A stretch of 64,000 bases of DNA from Spodoptera frugiperda (taxonomy: Eukaryota; Arthropoda; Insecta; Lepidoptera; Noctuidae), in the NCBI RefSeq assembly GCF_023101765.2, contig NC_064242.1:5010327-5074326 (forward strand), written 5' to 3'. Numbering within the stretch: position 1 is the stretch's first letter; each line of letters opens with the position of its first letter. A model generated the notes under the pieces. The model saw only the letters and a list, made by a program, of their open reading frames with translations. It had not been told where the DNA came from and searched no databases. Of the stretch, positions 52,594 to 62,200 are shown one piece after another. Made by a program: the position numbers and the translations under genes.

Positions 52594-52764
52594 AATATCG
52601 TGAGGAAATTTGAGCTTATAATTTCTAATTATAATAAGTTTTAAATCGCCAACCCGCCTTGAGCAAGCGTGGTAATTAATGATAAACCTTCTCCGAGCGA
52701 GAATAGGCTTTTGGTCAGCAGTGGTTACTTAGAGGCTATAGGTAGATGTGATGTGATGTGAATC
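52594..52764 (+). mobile_element. LINE 3' end (GAGCAAGCGTGG type)
   Basis: ATCGCCAACCCGCCTTGAGC, AAGCGTGGTAATTAATGATA, CCTTCTCCGAGCGAGAATAG and a GATGTGATGTGATG end. This uninterrupted copy defines the empty site of the SINE at 32566-32727. Confidence 0.8.
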
Positions 52765-52931
52765 CTTTAGTCCGGAGTTTATACCTTCGGATATTCTTTG
52801 ACTTTGTGGGTTTGTATAAATAAGTAAAATACAGAAATATTATTTTGTTTTTATTTTTCGTTCTTTACGAACATACAAACATTATTTACAGTTCATTATT
52901 GACTAACAATAAATATTTAACAACTTGGTAT

Positions 52932-54017
52932 TTACCAACCGTAGTTGGCTCCGATTCCGGAGTAAGTGACGTGGGAGACGGCGGGAGCAGCAGAGTAGGT
53001 TACAGCGGATTTCAGGACGGGAGCAGCAGCGTAAGTGGCGACTGCTGGGGCGGCGTAGGTCTTAGCTACGACGGGAGCGGCGGCGTAGGTGGTGACGGCG
53101 GGAGCGGCGTAGGTCTTAGTTACCACGGGAGCGGCGGCGTAGGCCACAGGTGCGGAGTGGGAAGAGTAGGAAGAGTAAGACACTGCTGGGGCAAGAGTCT
53201 TGGTCACGACGGGAGCGGCAGCGTAAGTGGTGACGGCGGGGGCAGCGTAGGTCTTGGTGACAACGGGAGCGGCGGCGGCGTAGGTCACGGGTGCGGCGTG
53301 GGAGATTGAGGAGTAGGACACAGCAGGTGCTACTGATTTAGCGTACACTGGGGCAGAGTATACGGCTGGGGCAGAGGCATAGGTGTTGACGACTGGAGCA
53401 GAGTGGCTGGAGATGGTCTGGTGAGAGACAGCCTTCGCGACGACGGGGGCGGCAGCATAGGTGGTAACAGCGGGGGCGGCGTAGGTCTTGGCGTACGCGA
53501 CTGGAGCAGAGTGGGTGGAGATGGACTGGTAAGACACGGATGGAGCGTAGCTCTTAGCTACGACGGGACCAGCAGCGTAAGTGGCGTAGGCAGGAGCGGC
53601 GTAGCTCTTAGCTACGACGGGAGCAGCGGCGTAGGTGGCGTAGGCGGGGGCGGCGTAGGTCTTGGCAACGACGGGAGCGGCGGCGTAGGTCGCGACGGGA
53701 GCGTGAGAGGTGTGAGAGGAGAACGACACGGAGGAGACGGCGGGCGCTGAGCTGTATGCCACAGGGGCAGCAGCCTGGAGGAGGTGGCCAGCGGAGGCGA
53801 GGCTCGCCGCGCACAGGAAGACTATGACCTGGAATTATAACACGAATAGATAAGTAACTTAATTACGTATTCAACAATTTGTCAACATTTCACTTATTCA
53901 CTATTAGAAATCACTAATTTTTAAAGGACAACTATCTTAAACATGTTATCAAAATATAATATTGAAAACAAAAAATCTTTGAGAATCAAAATATCACTGC
54001 AGTACCTTGGAGTACAT
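52932..54017 (-). CDS. Ala/Pro/Val-rich cuticle protein, 302 residues
   Basis: Exon 1 54017-54006 (MYSK), exon 2 53828-52932 beginning VIVFLCAASLASAG. The mature part starts HLLQAAAPVAYSSAPAVSS, as in the 41.1 kb gene, continues with TYAAAPVVAK units, a SVSYQSISTHSAP block, a AVSHQTISSHSAPVVNTY block found only here, and ends AVSHVTYSGIGANYGW. It is the longest of the classic members. GC-ending codon use; minus-strand AATAAA at 52855-52850. Near identity of DNA with the 41.1 kb gene over the first 120 bases of exon 2, and with its leader, suggests recent exchange between inverted copies. Confidence 0.92.
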
Positions 54018-54069
54018 GTTTGTATTGAGTGTTGTTGTCGAGTGTAATTTTTGGAGCACTTACTCTCGC

Positions 54070-54109
54070 TTTTATATCGTCGTCTGTAAACTGGTATTGG
54101 TATTGAATC
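54070..54109 (-). promoter_or_regulatory. Conserved promoter element plus TATA, 54.0 kb gene
   Basis: GATTCAATACCAATACCAG at 54109-54091 on the minus strand, 14 bp before ATATAAAA at 54077-54070; AAGTGCTCCAAAAA follows in the leader. Confidence 0.8.
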
Positions 54110-54366
54110 CCAGGTGGATCAGCCGCGGGCACTTTCCGTTTCAATGTCAAGGTACGGAGCCAAATATAGGCAGTTGTGTAATCTGCCGGAGGCATTCGAT
54201 TTCAACCAGTACCATCATACACCGTATACGATTATAAGGAAGTTATTCTTGAAAATGGGTTTAAATAAAATTATTCAATGGCTTTTGATCTCATTAAACA
54301 TAAAAAATGATTTATTTTGTATGTTATTATCAATAGGGATATCCGCTATAATATAAAATGCTAATT

Positions 54367-54602
54367 CAGGTAGACCAAGTAAGAATGAAACAACATTTTA
54401 TGGAGATGGTCAATTTTTATTTTTCATTGATATGTCCAAGTTATTGCACGTTTCATTAATTTATTTACATACATTGGCAGTGTATGGCTTTCTACTGAAA
54501 AGTTCGGTTTCATTTTATTTACACGGATTAAAAGTTCAATTTGTTGGATTACCATCCAAGTTTGTTTCCGTAAAGAGCGTTACCGTAACCGGCTTGTCCA
54601 TA
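54367..54602 (-). pseudogene. Truncated duplicate of the 3' end of the Gly-rich cuticle gene
   Basis: Matches 55671-55913 with scattered substitutions: it carries the 3' UTR, the stop and the last codons (reading GNALYGNKLGW) of the 56.9 kb gene and breaks off inside the next codons. No promoter, signal peptide or body is present. Confidence 0.9.
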
Positions 54603-54647
54603 ATGCTATTGGTTGTTGATGTAAGTATGTGTTAACATACTATGTAA

Positions 54648-54705
54648 AGGTATGTAAAAATCATAGCGACTGAAGTTATTCAGTCGCTATGATTTTTACA
54701 TACCT
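54648..54705. repeat. Perfect 27-bp inverted repeat, 4-nt loop
   Basis: Arms 54648-54674 and 54679-54705, loop GTTA; the arms contain ATCATAGCGACTGAA and its complement. Outside, TTGTTGATG (about 54613) and CATCAACAA (about 54716) pair again, so the whole 54610-54725 segment can fold. It directly follows the break of the pseudogene fragment. Confidence 0.95.
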
Positions 54706-54838
54706 CTTTCGCTTCATCAACAATCATCAGTATTTTCTTGCATGTTCGTTGCCAATAGATGGACATATATCGCCAATCTGGTCATTATATGTCCATCTAG
54801 GTCGCTCTCTACCGATGTTTCCATTAATATCCCATCGT

Positions 54839-54852
54839 ATACTACACCAGGT
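54839..54852. repeat. Left target-site duplication of the LINE
   Basis: ATACTACACCAGGT, identical to 55604-55617 on the other side of the insert. Confidence 0.9.
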
Positions 54853-55603
54853 TGGGCTCGCTGTCATTGCAGCGGTAGTCCCCTCTTTGAGGAGTGGCTT
54901 GACAGGCGCCACGGCGTCCTCACCTCTGACGCAGGTGCTTACCGGACATGGAAGCTTCGGTAGGTTCCTGTTTCTGATTGGGCGGGAGGAAACGCCCGGG
55001 TGTCATCACTGCGAAGACCGCCCGGAGGACACGGTAGAACATACGCTTGCGGTCTGCCCTGCGTGGGCTGAGCACCGCCGTGTCCTCAGGGATGTGGTCG
55101 GCGACGGCGCCCTCTCGCGTCCGGCACTGATACAAGCCATGGTACGAGGGGGACTGGGATGCCGTCTCCTCCTTCTGCGAAGCAGTCATGCTAGCTAAGG
55201 AGGAGGCGGGGCGCGTGAGAGAACGAACCTCCTCACGCCCCAGCCGTCGCGAGAGACACTCCGGGCGTCGGGGATCGCGCGACGATCTCCGGCCACCGTA
55301 AGTGCGGGTCTGCGGACGGTGAGCAAGGGTAGCTCGCCGCCTGACCAGAACCAGAGCCGGCGTTCGCGTTCCGCACGCGTCAAAGAGCCATCAGACCACC
55401 ACAGATGGGGCCCAGTAGGGCTGATGCCTAATCCGGAGCTGCGGACTACCTAGCGGGTTTACCGGGGCTCCGGCTCGACGGGCAGGAGTAGGAACGGGGT
55501 GGTTTTTAGTCAGTAAGAGTCTGACACTCCCTCTCGCCTCGCCCAAGGCGGGAGAAGTATTGGATGATTTTCCCCCCTCAAAAAAAAAAAAAAAAAAAAA
55601 AAA
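54853..55603 (+). mobile_element. 5'-truncated R1-like non-LTR retrotransposon
   Basis: 751 bp bounded by the 14-bp direct repeat ATACTACACCAGGT (54839-54852 and 55604-55617) and ending in an A run. Translated pieces: EEWLDRRHGVLT in one frame, then QVLTGHGSFGRF and CHHCEDRPEDTVEHTLAVCP in another, then VSSFCEAVMLAKEEAG in the third. These are the C-terminal end of ORF2 with its C-x2-C-x8-H-x4-C knuckle, broken by at least two frameshifts. It ends with the tail seen at ten or more other places here. R1 is the closest clade I recognise (inference). Confidence 0.88.
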
Positions 55604-55617
55604 ATACTACACCAGGT
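55604..55617. repeat. Right target-site duplication of the LINE
   Basis: ATACTACACCAGGT directly after the A run. The flank that follows is paralogous to 58570-58640, which lacks the LINE. Confidence 0.9.
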
Positions 55618-55859
55618 ATAGGTATTTGTATGTTAATCTGTACCTATTTAAGTATAATATTATTCTTTATCAGGTAGACCAAGTAAGAATGAAACAACAA
55701 TTTATGGAGATGGTCAGATTTTTATTTTCATTGATATTTTCAAGTTATTGCACATTTTATTAATTTATTTACATACATTGGCAGTGTATGGCTTTCCATT
55801 GATACTCATAAGTACGGTTTCATTTTATTTACACGGATTTAAAGTTCAACGTTGTTGGA

Positions 55860-56890
55860 TTACCATCCAAGTTTGTTTCCGTAAAGAGCGTTACCGTAAC
55901 CGGCTTGTCCATAGCCACCATAGCCGTATCCACCATAACCACCGTACGCACCAGAGTAGCTAGGAGAGTGCTCTTTGTAAACAGACACTGAGGATACAGC
56001 ATCACCAAGACCATGAGCTCCGTAACCAAGGTTATTGTAACCGTTGTAACCATGAGCGCCGTAACCCAGGTTGTTGTAACCATGAGCGCCGTATCCAAGA
56101 CCACTGTAACCACCAAGAGCGCCAGAGTATCCACCGTGACCGCCGTAGTATCCACCATGAGCTCCGGTATCAGGGACCACTTTGGTTACTGAAGTGTATG
56201 AGGTAGCTGGGCCGTAACCTCCGTAGCCGGCACCATAGCCTCCGTATCCATAGCCGTTGCCGTAGCCGGCGCCGTAGCCTCCATAGCCGCCGTATCCTCC
56301 ATGGCCGGAGTAGCCGCTGTTGTACAGGGCTCCTGCATGGGCCAAGCCAAAGAGGCAGATAGCTACTGCGACGATCTGTAATTTAATTATAATTTTGATT
56401 ATTTTATGGATATAAGGAAGTAGATAAAGTGATAACCGCCACGTCGGACACTGGTGACCGACGTTTAGCGGAGGATTTGCCTTCAACAGTTTTCTTTTGA
56501 CAGTTAATGCTTTAATGAATATGCTGATAAAAGTAAAAGGATTTTAGAGGTAGAGTATCGATTATGGATTTTTAATATATTTGATAGAATTTTAACAGCT
56601 TAACCGTAAAGATCTGAAATCATTGATAGGCCATCGCTAACATGCCTCAAACAATTAGTGTTTGAGGTAGGTCAGTATCAAATATGGTTTTGAATAAATA
56701 AGTAAATGACATATTATAATGTTTTTAAATATAAAGCAATTAACACTAACAATAACATTTAATATTTTCATTAAACAATTAGTGTTGATATCTGAATGCA
56801 AATGATATAATTTGCAACTTAGTGCTATTCAATTAAGACTTAAAATTGAATGGTGTAATTAAGATTTAAAGACTTTACCTTAGTGAACAT
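55860..56890 (-). CDS. Gly/Tyr-rich cuticle protein, 175 residues
   Basis: Exon 1 56890-56879 (MFTK), exon 2 56375-55860 beginning IVAVAICLFGLAHAG, a signal peptide cut probably after AHA. The mature part is GYGGYG/GYGAGYG repeats, a short SYTSVTKVVPDTGAHGG segment, NNLGYGAHGYNG units, a SVSVYKEHSPSYSG segment and a NKLGW end. Glycine-rich cuticle proteins of this kind are common in insects; it lacks AAP(A/V) repeats but keeps the exon plan of the cluster and the GW end. Poly(A) signal on the minus strand at 55829-55824. Its 3' end has a truncated duplicate at 54367-54602. Confidence 0.9.
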
Positions 56891-56949
56891 TTTGCTGGTA
56901 TATCTTCAACGATGATGAGTTGAATGTGTTTCAAGCTATTGTTTCACTC

Positions 56950-56957
56950 TTTTATAT
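56950..56957 (-). promoter_or_regulatory. TATA box of the Gly-rich gene
   Basis: ATATAAAA on the minus strand, 60 bp before the ATG. The 19-bp element of the Ala-rich genes is not seen here. Confidence 0.7.
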
Positions 56958-56999
56958 TAAAAACGTAGGAAACAAACTACTCTTTTTCAAGGTCCCATT

Positions 57000-57545
57000 A
57001 GATTTTGAGAAAAACGGAGCGTGACGGATTTAATTAGACTTACGTTTTAATGCAGTATTAACTAATATATTGACTGAAATCTTACAAGCAATACTCCGCT
57101 CTACGTCTCTTGCAATTAAGCTGATACTTCTATGCATGTCCAAGATAAAATCTTTATTGTTTTATCTTGAGAATGGTTGTACTAGGGTTGGCATTAGTGT
57201 AAAATACAAAATACGTTGTAATTATTAATTAATTACGTTTAAGTATTTGATACATGATAATTGTTGTGTTTAATATTTTTTTTCTTATACTTTATTCGAA
57301 CATTATAATATGATTAAAGTTAAACCAGTTAATCGCATTTCATAGTTACAATTAATAAATTAAAACTTCTATTGTATGCAGATGAACTTTAAGTCGGTAT
57401 GACCTTGGCTTAATAAAAGACAATCGATTGAATGAGAGCACATCTGTTCGTAGGTTAAAATGAGATGTTAAATTTTGTACTAAAAGGTACCTATGATAAA
57501 ATTATCTATTGTGGTGCGTGTTTATTAGTGTAGCAGTGGATTTAT
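57000..57545. other. AT-rich spacer, nothing recognised
   Basis: No gene or repeat recognised. Confidence 0.4.
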
Positions 57546-57547
57546 TT

Positions 57548-57747
57548 GTTTTTTTTAAAAACCCGCCCCAGGTTTTTCCACTGTATCGTTGGTGCGTGTA
57601 AAAACATACAAGTTCACATACACATGGCACCCAGACCCGAAACAACAATTTCTAAATCACACAAAGAGTTGCTCCATGCGGGAATCGAAACCGCTATACG
57701 CTGCGCGGCAGCCGGTTGTCCAGCCACCATGCCAACCGCGCAGTCAA
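57548..57747 (-). mobile_element. SINE family A copy
   Basis: In reverse: GACTGCGCGGTTGGCATGGT, a B-box-like GCGGTTTCGATTCCCGC, GTTTCGGGTCTGGGTGCCAT and an A-rich end. Confidence 0.88.
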
Positions 57748-58009
57748 TTCCAAAAAGTGTCGTCAAACCGTGAGAAAGATCTAGTATTACATATACGTAT
57801 AGATAAACATCTCATTGAAAAAAGTAGGTAATCTTCTTATAAATCACTACAATGCAATTAATTTGCATTTTGTCGAAATTGTGCCAATGTATTCCTTGAA
57901 GTGAAGTTATGTCATATTGACAAGTTAATATTGTAATTTTGCAAATAGTGCACTAGACGTGAAATTCAATTGAAATCTGTTTATTATCATAGATGTGTTA
58001 TTTTTTTTG

Positions 58010-58235
58010 CAACGTTAAGCCTTTTAGCCTGCAATGGTAGGCAGAGGTGCACATTACGGCACGTAATGCCACTGTACAATGTACACCCACATTGCACCAA
58101 TTGTTTTATAAGTCATATGTAATAGGGTGAGCCTATTGCCATATACCGGACACAATTCCAGACTCCGTGCTACAACTGAGAAAATGCGAAAAAGCCCAGC
58201 AATAACTTTGCTTGACACGGGAATCGAACCTGAGC
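58010..58235 (-). mobile_element. SINE family B, near full length
   Basis: In reverse: TCTCGGCTCAGGTTCGATTC head, GAGTCTGGAATTGTGTCCGG, CAATAGGCTCACCCTATTAC, ATTGTACAGTGGCATTACGT and GTGCACCTCTGCCTACCATT. Confidence 0.8.
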
Positions 58236-58263
58236 CGAGACAGACCCCTTTCTCCCCATACAC

Positions 58264-58640
58264 CGGACATATATCGCCAATCTGTTCGATAAATGTTCAT
58301 ATAGGGCGCCCTCTACCGACAGTCCCATTCATATCTGCTCTGTATACTTCTTTCGTGAATCTGCTTTCACCCGTCTTTTCTACATGTCAAAACCATCGTG
58401 ACATTCCCTTTTCAATCCTTGTCACTACAGCCTCTTTCAATAATATTGACACAATTTTTCACTCGATCATTCAATCTAATTTATAGGTATTATGTTGTAT
58501 ATTATACCAGAATCAATAATCCTCTTAGTCAGCGTTGATCTCTATAGATATTACTATAGATACGTACCTATACTTCACCGGGTATGTGTATGTTAATCTG
58601 TACCTATTTAAATATCTGTATAATATTATTCTTTATCTTG
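58264..58640. repeat. Segment paralogous to the LINE insertion locus at 54.8-55.7 kb
   Basis: GGACATATATCGCCAATCTG to about 58345 matches 54770-54840. ATACTTCACCGGGTATGTGT with TATGTTAATCTGTACCTATT (58570-58640) matches the right flank 55605-55670 without the LINE. Confidence 0.8.
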
Positions 58641-59150
58641 GAAATTAATTTTTAAAGTGATATTGCTATTAAATGTACGGTAATGTTTAATAGGAATACT
58701 CTTTATTTAATTTAAGTCTGCCTTTACTTTTTTAACGAGTAATTCAGGTGACAGAGATTTGGACGATGTTAATAAAGTTTTACAGCTAATTTGGTGAATC
58801 CTACAATAACACTGGATTAGGTATCTTGCAGTAATCATTACAAATACTATTGATCAATTTCTTATGGTCTATATAGTTTGGGAAAATATAACATCTAGGT
58901 GGGGTGAACAATCCATGCAGTTATTCACGACATAGGTTTAAAAGTAAGCTTTGAAATTTTTCGATTCGAATTTCGTGAATACTACGATATAATTGAAAAA
59001 AAATACCTACAGATACCGTAAATACAGTTTTGTTTGTGGAGATAGCGGAAAATCACAAGGTTGATGTAGGTAATATTTTGATGGAAGGGATCATTTTCAA
59101 TAATGGAACTGAATAAAAAATAAACAAAACTTTACTTATACAGGTACAAG
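58641..59150. other. AT-rich spacer, nothing recognised
   Basis: No gene or repeat recognised. Confidence 0.4.
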
Positions 59151-59281
59151 TTTATTAAATAACCAGGTACATAGAACGGTAATTTACAGCTGCTATAAAT
59201 TAAAACAGTCATACGATACATAGAAAAATAGAATATTTACATTTTCATTCCAATATGGTATGCATTGTACATATTCCTTGC

Positions 59282-62200
59282 TTACCAGAGGTATTTAGCG
59301 CCGTGACCGTAGCCTGAACCGTAGCCGTAACCAGATCCATAACCGTAGCCGGAGCTATAGCCGTGGCTAGCGTAGCCAAGACCGCTGTAGTCATGAGCAC
59401 CATAACCTTGGCTGTACGACACGGTGTAAGGCGCATATGACGCGTAAGAAACAGGGGCTACATAAGACTTCACAATAGGCGATGAATGTACTTGGTAGCG
59501 AGAGACAGTAGAGATCGCTGGGGCGTATGATACTGCGGGAACGACGGCGGGAACAACAGCCTTGATGACAGGAGCTGCTACAATAGTCTTGGCTACTACT
59601 GGAGCAGTGTAGGCAGGGGCCACATAGCTAGCGTAGCCGCCGTAACCGTAGCCTGATCCATAGCCGATGCCAGAGCTATAGCCTAAGCCTGATGCGTAGC
59701 CAAGGCCACTTCCATGCCAGCCGCTGGCGCGGGTCAGGCCAAACAGGCAGATAACGGCAACAAACTGTAACAAATAAATGTTTTATTTAATTGACGCTTG
59801 AGTTATTGAATTATGTGATACAATTGTGCATTGTGTACGGTGCATAGAGTGCATATTTTTAACGGTAAGACTTTGTTTTGAAAGCGTATCGAAGGACCAC
59901 ACGGTTTTGGAATAGGGTTATACGTAAACAAAGGAAACAACAATGTAATTTGTTGGCCTAACATGTTATTATGTTAACTAATAGACAACATACGACACAC
60001 ATATTAGACACGTAGTAATCGATTCCTTAGCTTAGAAAACAAGGAAAACATATTTCTATCTTCTAAAACAACATCAATTACATTATCCAAATATACCTAA
60101 ATATTTCTCACGACTATGACTTCACATCTTGATAACCGAATAGCGTGATGACACGACATTTAGGCTACTTCAAAAGTAGGGCCATATCTTGGCCCGTCTG
60201 CCGTCACCGGTCGTTAGGGTACTTTCGAGGCCAAAACCTTGACAATTGCGAAACCAGACGCATGCAGGTGACAGTAACAAGACAATCCTACGTACGTACT
60301 TAAATTAATAACATAGCAATCATCTCTGTAATGTCTACTTGAAATTATACTCTTTATGGGATGAGGAAGAGTTTTAATTGCTTGAGAACTGTTTCTGTGA
60401 TAAAGAGTGTGAAGGAATGGCCAAAAGACTAATTTTTGTTTATACATTACTAGCGACCAGCCCCAGCTTCGCATGGATGCAATGGTGATATATTATACAT
60501 GTATTATATATATAAAACTTTCTCTTGAATCGCTCTATCAATTAAAAACACACATTAAAATCTGTAGCGAAGTTTGAAAGACTGAAGCATACAAAGGGGC
60601 ATAGGGACAGAGAAAGCGACTTTGTTTTATACTATTTAGTGATTTGTTTTTGTTACCAACTTTAATGTAATGTAGATAGATATTTAGAAACAACAACAGT
60701 TTGGGCATTGCATATTTATACACCAGTAACATTTTGTTATTTAAATCCACCAAAATTAATTTATTTGATGATAAAGCTTGTGCAATAATGCAGTGGATTT
60801 AAATAACAAATAGCAGTGACAGATTGGTTTGGACCACAAGGACTCATACTGTTACGCAAACTATCCAGTGTTTGACACATGTAAGCTTAAATCTAGATAA
60901 ATGGTTTAGTCAGACTTGATTCGCGAGGAACCTAGTCTATATTGTATAGTTAGTTACGTAATAAGTTCTAATTGTAGGTGTATGGGTTCAGTAATATAAT
61001 GCACGGTATTTAGTTGACCGAAAGACCAGATTGACGCAATTTTATAAATATAGCAATTTTTGGATGCTTGCGTACTAGCAGATACTGACTATTTGTTCTT
61101 GTTTTCTTTATGTGAGTTGTATAGGAAATCTCCCAGAGTACAGAAATGTGCATTTCAACTTCTGTGATATATTATATTTAGTTGGTTAATTTAGTTAGGT
61201 TTTTTAACAGGGACAATTTAATGTATTAAAAAATGGACCGTCTGTTATCGCACATAAATCCGGAGCTGCGGACAACGTAACAAGTTACCGTGTCTCCTGG
61301 TAAAGGCAGGAGTAGAAATGGGGTGGTTTTTAATCATTAAATGTCTGACAATGTCCTTCTCGCCTCACCCAAGGTGGGAGAAGTCATATGATTTTCTCCC
61401 CACATAAAAATTTGCAAGTCGCAGGGCACTGTCTACTTAATCATATTAGCCATAAATGATTTACGATGATGTTGATTGCTTATGTGACAGATTATTACGA
61501 AAGCAGTAGGTGATGGTTGAGATTTAAAACCAGTACAACTAAAGGCCACCGTTCCTAAGAACTAGGTTAGGTAAGACCGAATAATAGTAAGTAATCTGGT
61601 TTATGTTTGAATCTTGACGAAACTGTTAAATGTGTACGAAAATCTTATACGTTTAGCCAGGTTAATTATTTGGTATACAGGACGATTAGTATGAGTTTGC
61701 TTAACGTTTAAATTAAACAAAAAGAAAAGCGCGTTCGTTTCGTTTTCGTTAAACGTAAAGCAAATTTGTACTTAAGGTGCAGGTAAGAAAATAAAGATAG
61801 ACTCAGTACAGAAAAATTACTTTATGTAACATTAAATTATATCGTTTTTAACGATACGATAATATCTTTTGTAACCATTTTTCAGCTTAGTTGCTCAACC
61901 AAAGGTACTGTGTCTCTACCGAATCAATTTTTATTTACGTACCTACATACTAAATTACTGAGCTGACTGTTCATACAGAGCTATCTAGCAAATAAGAGTG
62001 GTAGAAAACATGCAATTGAGCATATTATACACGACTAATTTACTTGAACGTGCAAATATTACGAACAAAACTGGTTCAGTGCATTTAAACAATTAAAATA
62101 TTTACATCTCCTCTTTGTTTCTGAAATTGACGCTAATTCTTAATTATAATTGCTTTAATGGAATGTTAAAACATTAAAAGATGGTTAATGGTGAATAAAA

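Noticed and set aside
54689..55198. Host gene with a zinc-knuckle protein
   Set aside because: It is the broken C-terminal end of a LINE ORF2, with target duplications and an A run.
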